Part shown: positions 52,457 through 61,568 of the stretch, piece after piece
How the letters are laid out: each line of letters starts with the position of its first letter
Position numbering within the stretch: position 1 is the stretch's first letter
NCBI GenBank assembly: GCA_002292285.1
Contig: DBBP01000027.1
Coordinates: forward strand, 191,933 to 255,932
Reading direction: 5' to 3'
Source of the DNA: Proteobacteria bacterium UBA981
GTDB taxonomy: Bacteria > Pseudomonadota > Gammaproteobacteria > Ga0077536
DNA length: 64,000 nucleotides
Made by a program: the position numbers and the translations under genes
Notes under the pieces: model-generated
Seen by the model: only the letters and a program-made list of their open reading frames with translations
Database searches by the model: none
What the model was told of the DNA's origin: nothing

Positions 52457-53099
52457 AACTCTCCACAAGCCACTTACCGAGTACGCCCCAGGCCGTTTCG
52501 CAGCCCCTTCGCCGCAGCGCTGAAAATAGCTGTGCAGAGGCCACGTGCGCAGCAGATTTCGCCAGATCCCGCTGCAGCTGAAGCAACGTTGAGTTAGCCG
52601 CACCTCGACTCAATTTATCGGATTTGTTGAGTAGCACGTGGACGCGGACGTCTGCTTTGGCGCACCACGACACCAGCATCTCGTCCTGCGGTTTAAGCGG
52701 ATGGCGGATGTCCATGAGCAAGATCAGGCCGGCCAGCGAGCGGCGACGCTCGAGGTATTCAGGCAGCGCTCGTTGCCAGTGGGCCCGCAGACTTTTGGAT
52801 ACTTTGGCGTAACCGAAACCCGGCAAGTCAACGAGGCGCCGCTGCGCCGCGAGCTCGAAGACAACCAAATGCTGCGTCCGCCCTGGCGTACGACTGGTGC
52901 GGGCCAGGTTGCCTTGCGCGCAAAGCACGTTAATGGCACTTGATTTGCCGCTGTTCGAACGACCCGCGAAAGCCACTTCGACACCCACGTCCGGCGGTAG
53001 TTGGGCGGGCTCCGGATAGCTGCTGTGAAACTGCGCGTTTTGCAGCAGCTTGCGCGCCGACTCGGTCGTTTCACTGGTATCTATCGTGGGCTCGGACAT
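52455..53099 (-). CDS. engB: ribosome biogenesis GTPase EngB (YihA)
   Basis: A GTPase needed for large-subunit assembly. Start at 53099 (MSEPTIDTSETTES), 214 residues; the open frame extends to 53156. Motifs: GRSNSGKSSAINVL (G1), RTPGRTQ (G2), DLPGFGYA (G3) and NKSDKL (G4). Divergent from the cytochrome c4 gene, a common arrangement. Confidence 0.95.
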   Translation of the reverse strand: MSEPTIDTSETTESARKLLQNAQFHSSYPEPAQLPPDVGVEVAFAGRSNSGKSSAINVLCAQGNLARTSRTPGRTQHLVVFELAAQRRLVDLPGFGYAKVSKSLRAHWQRALPEYLERRRSLAGLILLMDIRHPLKPQDEMLVSWCAKADVRVHVLLNKSDKLSRGAANSTLLQLQRDLAKSAAHVASAQLFSALRRRGCETAWGVLGKWLVES

Positions 53100-53161
53100 G
53101 TCTGCGCTAATGCTCAATGGTCGGGTCGTGAAACGGTGAAGAATACCTCGCCGCACGCGTA

Positions 53162-53167
53162 TATAAT
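53162..53167 (+). promoter_or_regulatory. -10 element for cytochrome c4
   Basis: A perfect TATAAT lies 33 bases before the start codon. No good -35 is visible 17 bases upstream; the region carries GAAGAA-like sequence. Confidence 0.4.
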
Positions 53168-53200
53168 CTCGGCAACTTTATCTAATTCGAGATCCAGACG

Positions 53201-53800
53201 ATGACTTTGAGGAAGCTGTTCCTTTTCGCAACCTTGTTCGGCCTGCCTTTGGTGATGACCGCGACAAGTGCCGAAACACCTGCGGCAGCAGCCAGTTGCG
53301 TAGCCTGCCATGGTGCCAACGGTGTTAGCCCGGCGCCAATCTGGCCTTCGCTGGCAGGGCAAGGCTCGAATTACATCGTAGCGCAGATCAAGGCCTTCAA
53401 AGCCGGTGTCCGCAGCGATCCGAGCATGTCGCAGATGGTAGCCCAGTTATCGGACAGCGATATGAAGGTCGTTGGCGATCATTTCGCGAGCCTACCTGCA
53501 GAAATCGCGCCGATGGGCGACGAAGACTTCAGCGCAGCTGAAAAACTCTTCCGGGGTGGCGACGCGGCGCGCAACTTACCCGCCTGCATGGCCTGTCACG
53601 GACCCAGCGGCGCCGGTAACGCCCCAGCCGCATTTCCTGCGCTGCGCGGACAGCATCCGACCTACACCATCAGCCAATTGAAAGCCTATCGTGACGGCAG
53701 TCGAACGACTGATGCCCAGGAAGTGATGCGGGATATCGCTGCGAAAATGACCGATGCCGAAATCGAATCCCTGGCTCGCTATGTGTCTTCACTTCACTAA
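53201..53800 (+). CDS. cytochrome c4-type diheme cytochrome
   Basis: A periplasmic electron carrier feeding terminal oxidases. The 199 residues begin with a signal peptide (MTLRKLFLFATLFGLPLVMTATSA). Two heme-binding CxxCH motifs follow, CVACH (C33, C36, H37) and CMACH (C129, C132, H133). The two-domain repeat and downstream dsbA are typical of cytochrome c4 loci. Confidence 0.93.
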   Translation: MTLRKLFLFATLFGLPLVMTATSAETPAAAASCVACHGANGVSPAPIWPSLAGQGSNYIVAQIKAFKAGVRSDPSMSQMVAQLSDSDMKVVGDHFASLPAEIAPMGDEDFSAAEKLFRGGDAARNLPACMACHGPSGAGNAPAAFPALRGQHPTYTISQLKAYRDGSRTTDAQEVMRDIAAKMTDAEIESLARYVSSLH

Positions 53801-53879
53801 GCTGCGATTTGGTTCTCGATTCTCAACGGAACCCTGCAGACATTTGAACGCCTAACAGCCTGGTAGCTAACTGGTAATC

Positions 53880-54512
53880 ATGATGATGTTTCGATTCGTT
53901 CTCGTTGGACTTCTCTTCGCGCTGTCGGCTCACGCTGAAGAACAGCCATCTTTCGTCGCCGGCAAGCACTATGAAGTCGTTAAACCCGCCGTGCCAACGA
54001 AAGTTGCGGAAGGCAAAATCGAAGTCGTGGAGCTGTTCTGGTACGGCTGCCCGCATTGCTTCAAATTTGAACCCGCCATCGACGCATGGCTGAAGGAGAA
54101 AGCGGACTATATCGAGTTCGTGCGCGTCCCCGCAGTGTTTGCGAAAAATTGGGAAGTGCATGCCCGCGCCTACTACGTCGCTGAGCAGCTCGGGGTGCTC
54201 GATAAAACCCACGGAGCGCTGTTTCATGCCCTGCACATTCTCAAACGGAAAATTTTCAGCGAAGATGAACTGGCCGCTTTCTTCGCCGAACACGGCGTGA
54301 CCGAAAGCGCGTTTCGTGAAGCTTTTAACTCCTTCGACGTTGACAGTAAATCACGCGCGGCGATTTCCCTGACCCGCAAGTACGGCATTACCGGCGTACC
54401 GGCTGTCATCGTAAATGGCAAATACCGCTCCAGCGCCCGGCGTACTGATACCTATGAGAAGTTGATGGAGCTGGTCGATACCCTCGCTGCTGCCGAAGCG
54501 GGCGTCGAATAG
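53880..54512 (+). CDS. dsbA: thiol:disulfide interchange protein DsbA
   Basis: A periplasmic disulfide oxidase. The 210 residues start with a signal peptide (MMMFRFVLVGLLFALSAHA). The active site is YGCPHCFKFEP and the cis-proline loop is TGVPAVIVNGKY. It lies 79 bases after cytochrome c4. DsbB is not in the window. Confidence 0.95.
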   Translation: MMMFRFVLVGLLFALSAHAEEQPSFVAGKHYEVVKPAVPTKVAEGKIEVVELFWYGCPHCFKFEPAIDAWLKEKADYIEFVRVPAVFAKNWEVHARAYYVAEQLGVLDKTHGALFHALHILKRKIFSEDELAAFFAEHGVTESAFREAFNSFDVDSKSRAAISLTRKYGITGVPAVIVNGKYRSSARRTDTYEKLMELVDTLAAAEAGVE

Positions 54513-54884
54513 CACTCACAAGCTACCAAGGCGCAGCAGCAGGTACGTTACGCGGGAATTCCTACTTCGGCCGACAGTCCGGTCTTGGCCACCGCTGACG
54601 ACGCGCCTGGGCTATGGCGCCCTGTTGCATACGCAGAAGTCCGACTACCCACCTCTCCAAGCTGCCGCTATGTCGCACGTCGGGATAACCCGCGCGCGGA
54701 AGCCCCGCCAAGCTTGCGCCGGTTTTCCGACATCGCAACAACGAAGAAACGGCCGCGCAGGGACCTAGCTTCTAGCTCTATGCGTGACAAGGCCCTGTCA
54801 TCGAATCGTCACAATCGTCTCCGATAATGCGCCGCAAGGTCACGGGACCAAGCCTGCATTCAGGTCAATTCAAGGAGATTTACG
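54513..54884. other. 372-base gap upstream of the PstS-like gene
   Basis: No gene is supported; the plus-strand frame at 54585-54827 has no homology, signal or ribosome site. The PhoB-box candidate (54795-54812) lies near the 3' end. Confidence 0.5.
54795..54812 (+). promoter_or_regulatory. PhoB-box candidate
   Basis: CTGTCAT-CGAA-TCGTCAC is two 7-base half-sites separated by 4 bases, the layout of a Pho box; the first is perfect, the second matches at 4 of 7. It is about 75 bases before the PstS-like start. Confidence 0.45.
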
Positions 54885-55856
54885 TTGCTGAACAAACACC
54901 TTTTCGCCTTGCCGCTGGCCGCGCTGCTCAGTGCCGGTCCAGCCGCGGCTCTGGAAGTAGACCCGGACTTGGCGGACTACGAGAAAACCAGCCGCATTTC
55001 CGGCAATTTAAACAGCCTTGGGTCGGACACGTTGGCTAACCTGATGACCTTGTGGGCTGAATCGTTCAAGCGTTTCTATCCCAGCGTGAATATTCAGATT
55101 CAGGCCGCAGGCTCATCTACCGCACCACCCGGATTGACCGAGGGCACGTCCAGCCTGGGGCCGATGAGCCGGAAAATGAAATCAAACGAGATCAAGGCAT
55201 TCGAAGATAAATTTGGCTACAAGCCAACTGCCATACCGGTCGCAATCGACGCGCTGGCTGTCTACGTCCACAAAGACAATCCACTTAAGGGCATCAGCAT
55301 GCCGCAGGTCGACGCGCTATTTTCGGCGACGCGTAAATGCGGCTACAAGAGCGACATCGTGAACTGGGGACAATTGGGATTAACTGGTGAGTGGGCCAGC
55401 CGCCCGACGCAACTTTACGGACGCAATTCGGTCTCCGGGACCTATGGCTATTTCAAAAAGAAGGGTCTGTGCAAAGGTGACTTCAAAAACAACGTCAACG
55501 AACAACCGGGTTCAGCATCCGTTGTTCAGGGCGTGACTAAATCCCTTAATGGGATTGGGTATTCCGGCATCGGTTATCGCACCTCAGGCGTACGCGCTTT
55601 GCCGGTAGCGGCAAAGGATGGCGGTGAGTACGTCGAAGCCTCTCCGGAAGCTGCCGTATCGGGGCGCTATCCGCTGGGCCGTTTCCTCTACGTCTATGTG
55701 AACAAGCACCCGAATAAGCCTCTCGCCCCACTGGAACGAGCGTTCATGAAAATGGTGCTCTCGAAAAGCGGCCAGGAAGTTGTCATCAAGGACGGCTATA
55801 TTCCGCTGCCGGCCAAAGTGGCCAACAAGCAAGTTGCCAAACTGCTGGGCGATTAA
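54885..55856 (+). CDS. PstS-family phosphate-binding protein
   Basis: 323 residues starting at a TTG (54885), preceded by AAGGAG 9 bases upstream; no ATG serves. A signal peptide (MLNKHLFALPLAALLSAGPAAA) leads to a PBP-like domain: IQAAGSSTAPPGLTEGTSSLGPMSRKMKS, RNSVSGTYGYFKKKGLC, EQPGSASVVQGVTKS and GIGYSGIGY. It is an orphan: pstC, pstA, pstB and phoU are absent around it. A Pho-box-like site upstream fits phosphate starvation induction. It could act as an extra scavenging protein or, as in some PstS relatives, in adhesion. Confidence 0.85.
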   Translation: MLNKHLFALPLAALLSAGPAAALEVDPDLADYEKTSRISGNLNSLGSDTLANLMTLWAESFKRFYPSVNIQIQAAGSSTAPPGLTEGTSSLGPMSRKMKSNEIKAFEDKFGYKPTAIPVAIDALAVYVHKDNPLKGISMPQVDALFSATRKCGYKSDIVNWGQLGLTGEWASRPTQLYGRNSVSGTYGYFKKKGLCKGDFKNNVNEQPGSASVVQGVTKSLNGIGYSGIGYRTSGVRALPVAAKDGGEYVEASPEAAVSGRYPLGRFLYVYVNKHPNKPLAPLERAFMKMVLSKSGQEVVIKDGYIPLPAKVANKQVAKLLGD

Positions 55857-55888
55857 TGACGACCGCGGCGTGGGTCGACCACTCGACT

Positions 55889-56479
55889 TCACGCCCCGAC
55901 GCTCGTCAAGCGTCGTTCCGGGAACGCGCGCACCACATAGCGCCAGCGCGTGCCGGGACTAACGGCGACGAATGGATAGCAAGTCACGAGCCACAAACTA
56001 TCGCTGTCATCGCTGAGCATCTGAGTTGAGCTCTGATCGACGACGAACATTTCTGCGACCCGAAAAACCTCCGATTGGTGGTCGCGGTCGAGGCGAATGC
56101 GATCGCCGATTTTGAGATCGGCGAGCACAGCGAAATGCGTATCTCGATGGCCGGCAATCACGACCGCGCCGACGGCTTCAATTCCCTCTTCGCCCTTTAC
56201 AACCACCGGGCCGAACGCAAGGTTTCGCAGCGACGCACCGTCCAGAACAATCAACGATCTGTTGCGCTCTGGAAATGACAGGCGCGCTACCGGCCACGTA
56301 TCGGCGGACGGCCACGGTCGCACCGGTTGTTGTGCGGCGGCTGATTCCTGCCACGCGTGCTCAAGGAGAAATTGCGCCACATGCGCTTTCCCCACGATGT
56401 GCAATCCGCTGCCCGCCTGATAGAGCGCCGCTAGCACCAACAGTAGCGGCAACCAGACCCGTAAGACAGGCCGACTCAT
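55889..56479 (-). CDS. class GN (marine proteobacterial) sortase
   Basis: 196 residues from 56479 (MSRPVLRVWLPLLL). An N-terminal span is followed by the sortase fold: HRDTHFAVLADLKIGDRI (catalytic His region) and the catalytic Cys in SLWLVTCYPF with Arg downstream (TRWRYVVRA). This is the TIGR03784-type sortase paired with a single target. Its ATG overlaps the target's TGA by 3 bases. Confidence 0.88.
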   Translation of the reverse strand: MSRPVLRVWLPLLLVLAALYQAGSGLHIVGKAHVAQFLLEHAWQESAAAQQPVRPWPSADTWPVARLSFPERNRSLIVLDGASLRNLAFGPVVVKGEEGIEAVGAVVIAGHRDTHFAVLADLKIGDRIRLDRDHQSEVFRVAEMFVVDQSSTQMLSDDSDSLWLVTCYPFVAVSPGTRWRYVVRAFPERRLTSVGA

Positions 56480-58539
56480 GAGCGCAGCGCGCGTCGTCGC
56501 GCCCACCACGCGCCGAGGCCAAGGAACAAGCTACACAGTCCATGCAGAGCCAACGGAGTCGCAGTTTGCGGCAACCGCGCTGCAGGTGCGGACATTTGCC
56601 AACCTGCGGGCATCTTATTCGGAACATGACTATCGCGTGCCTGCGCGGCGCGCAGCGGTGCTGGCGTTACATCGACCGCAACAAGACTGGTGTGACGCGT
56701 TATTAAGTGATGCTTGAGACCCAGAGCGATGATCGCCGATGTCACTTCCTCGCGATTCGCACCGCGCGCAAGACTACGTTCCAGGCCGGCAATGCGGGCG
56801 CGAGCCCAAGCGACGTCGAGACCAGCAGCCTGCCCACCGTTAGTGATTGGCACGCGAGTCGACCACGGTTTACCGGCGAGTAGTCCGTCAATCTCAAGCG
56901 CCTGTTCGTCGCCCAGACGCAGATTCACCAGTAACGGTTCGTGCACATAAAGATCGGGCAGCGGATTGGGCGAGCTAGCGAAATCGGCGCTCGCGCCGCG
57001 CACCCGAATGTCCGCCAACACCGGGAACTCGAGCTTCTGAACGAGCGCAGCTATCTTCTCCTGCACTTCAGCGACGTCGCCAATATAGGTGAAGGTGCCA
57101 CGACCGATGTGTGCCGCTTCGCTCATGAAATAGCTGTTCGGGGCAGATCCGATACCGACAGTGAACAGACGCGAAGCGCCAAGTCGACGATCAATAATCT
57201 TGAACAACTCTGCCTCGTTACCCACACTGCCGTCGGTTACGAAGATGACCTGGCGAATGCGTTCGTTTTCGCTGCGGGCGTCAAGCGCTGTGCGCAACGC
57301 GCCGGCCATCTCGGTACCGCCATCGGCGTGCAAGGCGTCGATGTAGGCTGCTGCTCGGGCGAGATGCGCTGGACTTGCAGGTAACGCGGTGGGGGCGAAA
57401 CTCTCGGTGCCCGAGTTGAATTGAATAATGTTGAACGTATCGCTGGGACTCAGGCGCGCGAGGGCGAAACGCAGGGTGGCCCGAGCCTGCGTTATCGATG
57501 TGCCGTGCATGGAACCCGACGTATCGACTACTAACACCAGTTCGCGTGGCGGGCGTGCGTTGCGAGACCAATCTGCCTGCGGGGGTATCAGCATCATCAG
57601 GCCATAGGTTTCACCGTTTAGTTCCTGACGGAAGAATGCCGCGCGTGGCGCATGCCCGGCAGCGGGTTTGAAGCGCAGCACGAAATCGCGGTCAGCCGCG
57701 GTGGGACCATCGTCAAGCGACACGCGATACCGTTGCGGCCCGGGTTCGGAAGTGATCACGGGATGGTAAAGACTTTCAATCCCGGCCAGAGGCATACCGG
57801 GATTGAGGTTGATATCGATGGTGACGGGATTATTGTGGCCTTCCCCAGCCGCACCGACGGGCGGCGTGATGGAACTCGCGTCCGGTACCGCATTGGTGTT
57901 GTAGGACCAGCCACCACCATCAAACCCGGTTACTTTTTTCGTGCCCGGAATGTAGCGAACGCCGACGGTGAGCGGAAACCGCAGAGAGAACCAGCCCGCC
58001 TCGTAAGCAAGCGTTTGCTGGTACTCGATCTCAACCGTGACGGATTCCTGCGGGCCGATGTTGGCAACGCTGGTAGTAAACAGATTCGGCCGCTGCTGTT
58101 CGACCAGGGTCGCTTTGCGCCCCGCTGAGCGGGCGGCTTCAAAAATTTTTCGAGCGCCGGCGCGCGGCTTAATCTGACCCTCGATTACACGTTCGCCAAT
58201 ATGCATACGCAGGCGATCAACGGCGGAACCTTCCGGCAACGGAAAGACATACACACCATTTACCGGATCCAACCCAACGTGGCGAAAAGTCTGGCGCACC
58301 GTCACGCGCGCAATCATGGCCGTGACGTTAATTGCGACTTCCGTATCGAGTAGCGGCGCGGACAGGAAAGCCCGGTCCTGTCCATTCCGCAGTAACAGGC
58401 TGCCGCGTTCAACCTCATTTACGGAGTGCAGTATCGACGGTTCCGCTCCGGTTTCGGCTTGTGCAACGGGCGCCTGCGTGGCCCACAGCAGGCATAGCGC
58501 AAGGCACATTGCGCGGGTGAATAGGCGTTGAAGATGCAT
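56476..58539 (-). CDS. sortase target protein with VIT and VWA domains
   Basis: 687 residues from 58539 (MHLQRLFTRAMCLALC), with GGAG 9 bases upstream; an ATG at 58563 is weaker. A signal peptide is followed by a VIT domain (residues about 40-170, TVRQTFRHVGLDPVNGVYVFPLPEGSAVD), then a VWA domain with the MIDAS motif DTSGSMHGTS. The C-terminus has LPQTATP, a hydrophobic span and a basic tail (WWARRRALRS), the sortase-sorting signal layout. Dedicated substrate of the following sortase, probably surface-anchored. Confidence 0.88.
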   Translation of the reverse strand: MHLQRLFTRAMCLALCLLWATQAPVAQAETGAEPSILHSVNEVERGSLLLRNGQDRAFLSAPLLDTEVAINVTAMIARVTVRQTFRHVGLDPVNGVYVFPLPEGSAVDRLRMHIGERVIEGQIKPRAGARKIFEAARSAGRKATLVEQQRPNLFTTSVANIGPQESVTVEIEYQQTLAYEAGWFSLRFPLTVGVRYIPGTKKVTGFDGGGWSYNTNAVPDASSITPPVGAAGEGHNNPVTIDINLNPGMPLAGIESLYHPVITSEPGPQRYRVSLDDGPTAADRDFVLRFKPAAGHAPRAAFFRQELNGETYGLMMLIPPQADWSRNARPPRELVLVVDTSGSMHGTSITQARATLRFALARLSPSDTFNIIQFNSGTESFAPTALPASPAHLARAAAYIDALHADGGTEMAGALRTALDARSENERIRQVIFVTDGSVGNEAELFKIIDRRLGASRLFTVGIGSAPNSYFMSEAAHIGRGTFTYIGDVAEVQEKIAALVQKLEFPVLADIRVRGASADFASSPNPLPDLYVHEPLLVNLRLGDEQALEIDGLLAGKPWSTRVPITNGGQAAGLDVAWARARIAGLERSLARGANREEVTSAIIALGLKHHLITRHTSLVAVDVTPAPLRAAQARDSHVPNKMPAGWQMSAPAARLPQTATPLALHGLCSLFLGLGAWWARRRALRS

Positions 58540-58584
58540 GGCAAAACTCCGCTGGTAGAACATGAATCCATGCTAGGTCGGCAC

Positions 58585-58647
58585 TTGCGACACGGGCGGC
58601 GGGAAGGGGAAAGTCGCCGGAAAGGCCGGCACCGCGAACTGTCGCAA
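58585..58647. promoter_or_regulatory. inverted repeat TTGCGACA ... TGTCGCAA between divergent genes
   Basis: Two perfect 8-base arms at 58585-58592 and 58640-58647 face each other across 47 bases between the sortase target and the XRE regulator. They could be paired operator half-sites for the regulator that follows, or chance. Confidence 0.35.
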
Positions 58648-58728
58648 AGTTACCGCTGGTGTCCTTGCTGTCCTACATTCGGGGGGCTGATAGACTGACT
58701 AATCTCCCCAGACGGATAGGCTCTGGCC

Positions 58729-59478
58729 ATGTCGAACGCGGATTGGAAGCGCATCGCCGCGCAGCTGAATGACCATCTGACACGATCGCGTTTGTCATCC
58801 GCCGACGTGGCAAAAAAAGCGGGCGTCGATCGAAAAACCGTCGAGCGCCTGCGCGCAGGCCGAACGGTGCGGCAACAGACGCTGCAGTGGATTGAGCAAG
58901 CCCTGGGCGTCCAGTTCAATACCGACGAGCCGACCGACGCGAGTCGCTCACCGGCGCGCTTCGGCGGCTATCAACGTGAGGCCGTAGCGGCCTATATCGG
59001 CGAGTACGTCGCCTTTCGTCGCTCCTTTGATACCGCCGCGCGGATTATTGCGAGCTACCTGGAGGTCCGCTGGGACGACAGTGAAAACGCGCTCCGCTTT
59101 CGCGAGTCGCAGGACAATCGTCACGCCTCTGGTCGCAACTACGCCTATCGCTTCGGTGGCGACGTGTTAATTCCACCGAACCTGGGGGTGATGAATTTTG
59201 TGGTCCATTCAGAAGATGGGCGGGTACGGCTGATATCGACGTCGATGCCTCGCGAAGATGGCGGCACGCTAATTATGAAAGGCTTCATTCTGACCCTGAA
59301 TGAGCTGCGTGATATTGGTTACTACCCGGTGACCTCACCGATATTCCTCGCGCGGGTGGGTGACGCCGTGGCGCTTAAAACCGGCGTGCTCGAGCAGGAC
59401 GATGAGCGCTTCGACTGGGCCGACGACATCCTGACCAACATCGAAGGTCGCTTGCTACCGCCGCGACTCAACGCCTGA
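58729..59478 (+). CDS. XRE-type helix-turn-helix regulator with unknown C-terminal domain
   Basis: 249 residues. The N-terminal HTH (LSSADVAKKAGVDRKTVERLRAGRTVRQQTLQWIEQALG) is XRE-like. The remaining 180 residues form a well-behaved domain I do not recognise (AYIGEYVAFRRSFDTAARIIASYLEVRW, DVLIPPNLGVMNFVVHSEDGRVRLIS), possibly a small-ligand sensor. The LLM monooxygenase starts 17 bases later, so regulator and enzymes form one operon. Confidence 0.75.
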   Translation: MSNADWKRIAAQLNDHLTRSRLSSADVAKKAGVDRKTVERLRAGRTVRQQTLQWIEQALGVQFNTDEPTDASRSPARFGGYQREAVAAYIGEYVAFRRSFDTAARIIASYLEVRWDDSENALRFRESQDNRHASGRNYAYRFGGDVLIPPNLGVMNFVVHSEDGRVRLISTSMPREDGGTLIMKGFILTLNELRDIGYYPVTSPIFLARVGDAVALKTGVLEQDDERFDWADDILTNIEGRLLPPRLNA

Positions 59479-59495
59479 CCGGACCAGATCCTGAC

Positions 59496-60581
59496 ATGTC
59501 TCAAGCCGAAACCAACCCACAGCGGCGCATGCAACTTGGCCTGTTCATGCCTAACTGCAGTAACGCTTATTCGATAAGTACCTATAAACCCGACCCCGGT
59601 GACTGGACGTACGAGAGCAATCTGAAAATAGCGCTGGCAGCCGAGGCCGCTGGCTTCGATTTTCTATTTCCGGTCGCCAAATGGCAGGGCTACGGTGGCG
59701 AGACGGACTATCTCGCCAATTCACTGGAGACATTCACCTGGGCTTCGGCACTACTCGCCAATACGAGCCGTATTCATATTTACTCAACGGTGCATGTGCC
59801 CGTGTTTCATCCCGTTGCGACAGCGAAAATGGGCGCAACACTTGATCACATCGGCAAAGGGCGCTGGGGCCTGAACATTGTCAGCGGCTGGAGCGAACAC
59901 GAATTCGGCATGATGGGAATCGATGTCATGCCACACGCCGAGCGCTATCAGCGCACCGCAGCGTATATCGAGATTCTTAAAGGCTTGTGGACGGAACCAC
60001 CCGGCACATTTAATTTCGAGTGCCCCTGGTACACCATTACCAACGGCAACGTGCGACCGCAGCCTACTGCCATGCCGCACCCGACGATTGCCAATGCTGG
60101 GGTCTCTGAGGATGCCAAGGATCTTGTTTCCAAGTGGTGCGACTGGGCCTTCATCAGTCCACCTTCCGTGGCCGAGGCGCCGGCGGTAGTGGCGGACATC
60201 AAGACCCGCGCTGCCACGCAACAGCGTGCAGTCCAGTGCGCGTGTTATCCGTTCGTGTTGTGGCGAGATAGCGCGGAGGAAGCTGAACGGGAACGTCGTC
60301 GCGTGGTCGAGAACATTGACCGGGTCGCGGTTGATAACTGGGCACGTGGTCTGAATATCCAAAGTGGTTCGTTCGATAATTTCACGGCCGAAATGTACGC
60401 GTTTGGCGGTGGTGCGTTACCGCTAGTTGGCACGCGCGAGTATGTGGCGGAACAACTAAAGGTGCTTTATGACGGCGGCATGGACGGCTTTTTGATGGTG
60501 ATGCTGGATTACTACCAGGATACGCTTCGGTTCGAACGCGAGATCATGCCGCTGTTGCGCGAGATGGGCGTCCCGCTGTAG
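59496..60581 (+). CDS. LLM-class flavin monooxygenase, RutA/NtaA-like
   Basis: 361 residues with the bacterial luciferase-like barrel. Shared with RutA: GLFMPNCSNAYSISTYKPD, AEAAGFDFLFPVAKWQGYGGETDYLANSLETFTWASALLANTSRIHIYSTVHVPVFHPV and GRWGLNIVSGWSEHEFGMMGI. These FMNH2-dependent oxygenases cleave pyrimidine rings, chelators or sulfonates. No rut genes or flavin reductase lie nearby. Substrate unknown; it is joined to a BKACE enzyme. Confidence 0.85.
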   Translation: MSQAETNPQRRMQLGLFMPNCSNAYSISTYKPDPGDWTYESNLKIALAAEAAGFDFLFPVAKWQGYGGETDYLANSLETFTWASALLANTSRIHIYSTVHVPVFHPVATAKMGATLDHIGKGRWGLNIVSGWSEHEFGMMGIDVMPHAERYQRTAAYIEILKGLWTEPPGTFNFECPWYTITNGNVRPQPTAMPHPTIANAGVSEDAKDLVSKWCDWAFISPPSVAEAPAVVADIKTRAATQQRAVQCACYPFVLWRDSAEEAERERRRVVENIDRVAVDNWARGLNIQSGSFDNFTAEMYAFGGGALPLVGTREYVAEQLKVLYDGGMDGFLMVMLDYYQDTLRFEREIMPLLREMGVPL

Positions 60582-60639
60582 TGACGACACTTTTTATACT
60601 CAAGTCCGCCCCGCGGCATGCAATAGAAGTGACATCGCC

Positions 60640-61518
60640 ATGCAGAAACTGATCATCGAAGCGCGTATCAACGAGTACGCGAACCGCAAAGCCAATCCGC
60701 ACGTGCCATGGAGCGCGAGTGAGATTGCCGAAGATGCGCGACGCTGCCGTGAAGCCGGTGCAGCAATCGTGCATTTCCATGCTCGTGACGAACGCGGCCA
60801 ACCCGAACACAGCCGTGCGGCGTACGCGGACATTATTCGCCGGATTCGCGCAGATTCTGATGTGCTGATTCATCCGACGCTTGGAGCCGCGTCACACGAT
60901 GCGCCTGCCGAGCAACGCATTGAGACTGTTTTGTCGCTCGCACGTGACGACACAACGCGCGCCGATTTCGCGCCGATGGACATGGGCAGCGCGAATCTCG
61001 ACTTTTACGATCCCAAATCGCGACGCTTTCTCAGTACCGATACTATCTATAAAAACAGTACGGCGACCCTCCAGCATTTCGCCGGCGCCATCAGTGCAGC
61101 CGGCATGAAACATTACGTCGTCTCGTGGAGTCTTGGCTTTACGCGTCAGGCATTGGCGTTCATGGATATGGGGCTATTACCCGAGCCGCTGTTTTTGTTG
61201 TTCGTGCTGACCGATGGCAATCTACTCGCCGGGCACCCCGGCACGGCGGCCGGCCTTGATGCGCATCTGCAGATGTTGCCGGACGATCGCCACATCGAAT
61301 GGGCGGTGTGTAATCACGGCGGCGACATCCGCGGGTTAGCTGACAAGATCATCGACGAAGGCGGACACATCGCGCTCGGGTTGGGCGATTATCCCTGCAG
61401 CGAAAGCGGTTTACCGGACAACGCGGCTTTAGTTGCCGAAGTCGCCGCCCGCGCAGCAGTTCTCGGGCGCGACGTGGCGTCACCCGATGACGTTCGTCAG
61501 TTGCTGGCTATGGCGTAA
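60640..61518 (+). CDS. BKACE (beta-keto acid cleavage enzyme, DUF849) protein
   Basis: 292 residues. The BKACE signatures EARINEY, the zinc-binding HFHARDERG and later GHIALGLGDYP are present. These enzymes condense a beta-keto acid with acetyl-CoA and cleave it. Linked to an LLM monooxygenase with 58 bases between. The pair suggests a small catabolic route of unknown substrate. Confidence 0.85.
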   Translation: MQKLIIEARINEYANRKANPHVPWSASEIAEDARRCREAGAAIVHFHARDERGQPEHSRAAYADIIRRIRADSDVLIHPTLGAASHDAPAEQRIETVLSLARDDTTRADFAPMDMGSANLDFYDPKSRRFLSTDTIYKNSTATLQHFAGAISAAGMKHYVVSWSLGFTRQALAFMDMGLLPEPLFLLFVLTDGNLLAGHPGTAAGLDAHLQMLPDDRHIEWAVCNHGGDIRGLADKIIDEGGHIALGLGDYPCSESGLPDNAALVAEVAARAAVLGRDVASPDDVRQLLAMA

Positions 61519-61568
61519 AGATCCCGGGACCAGGCGAGATTTGAACGTTGACCTCGCGCCGCCAAAAC

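Noticed and set aside
54585..54827. 80-codon frame in the dsbA-pstS gap
   Set aside because: No family, signal or Shine-Dalgarno, and the composition looks non-coding.
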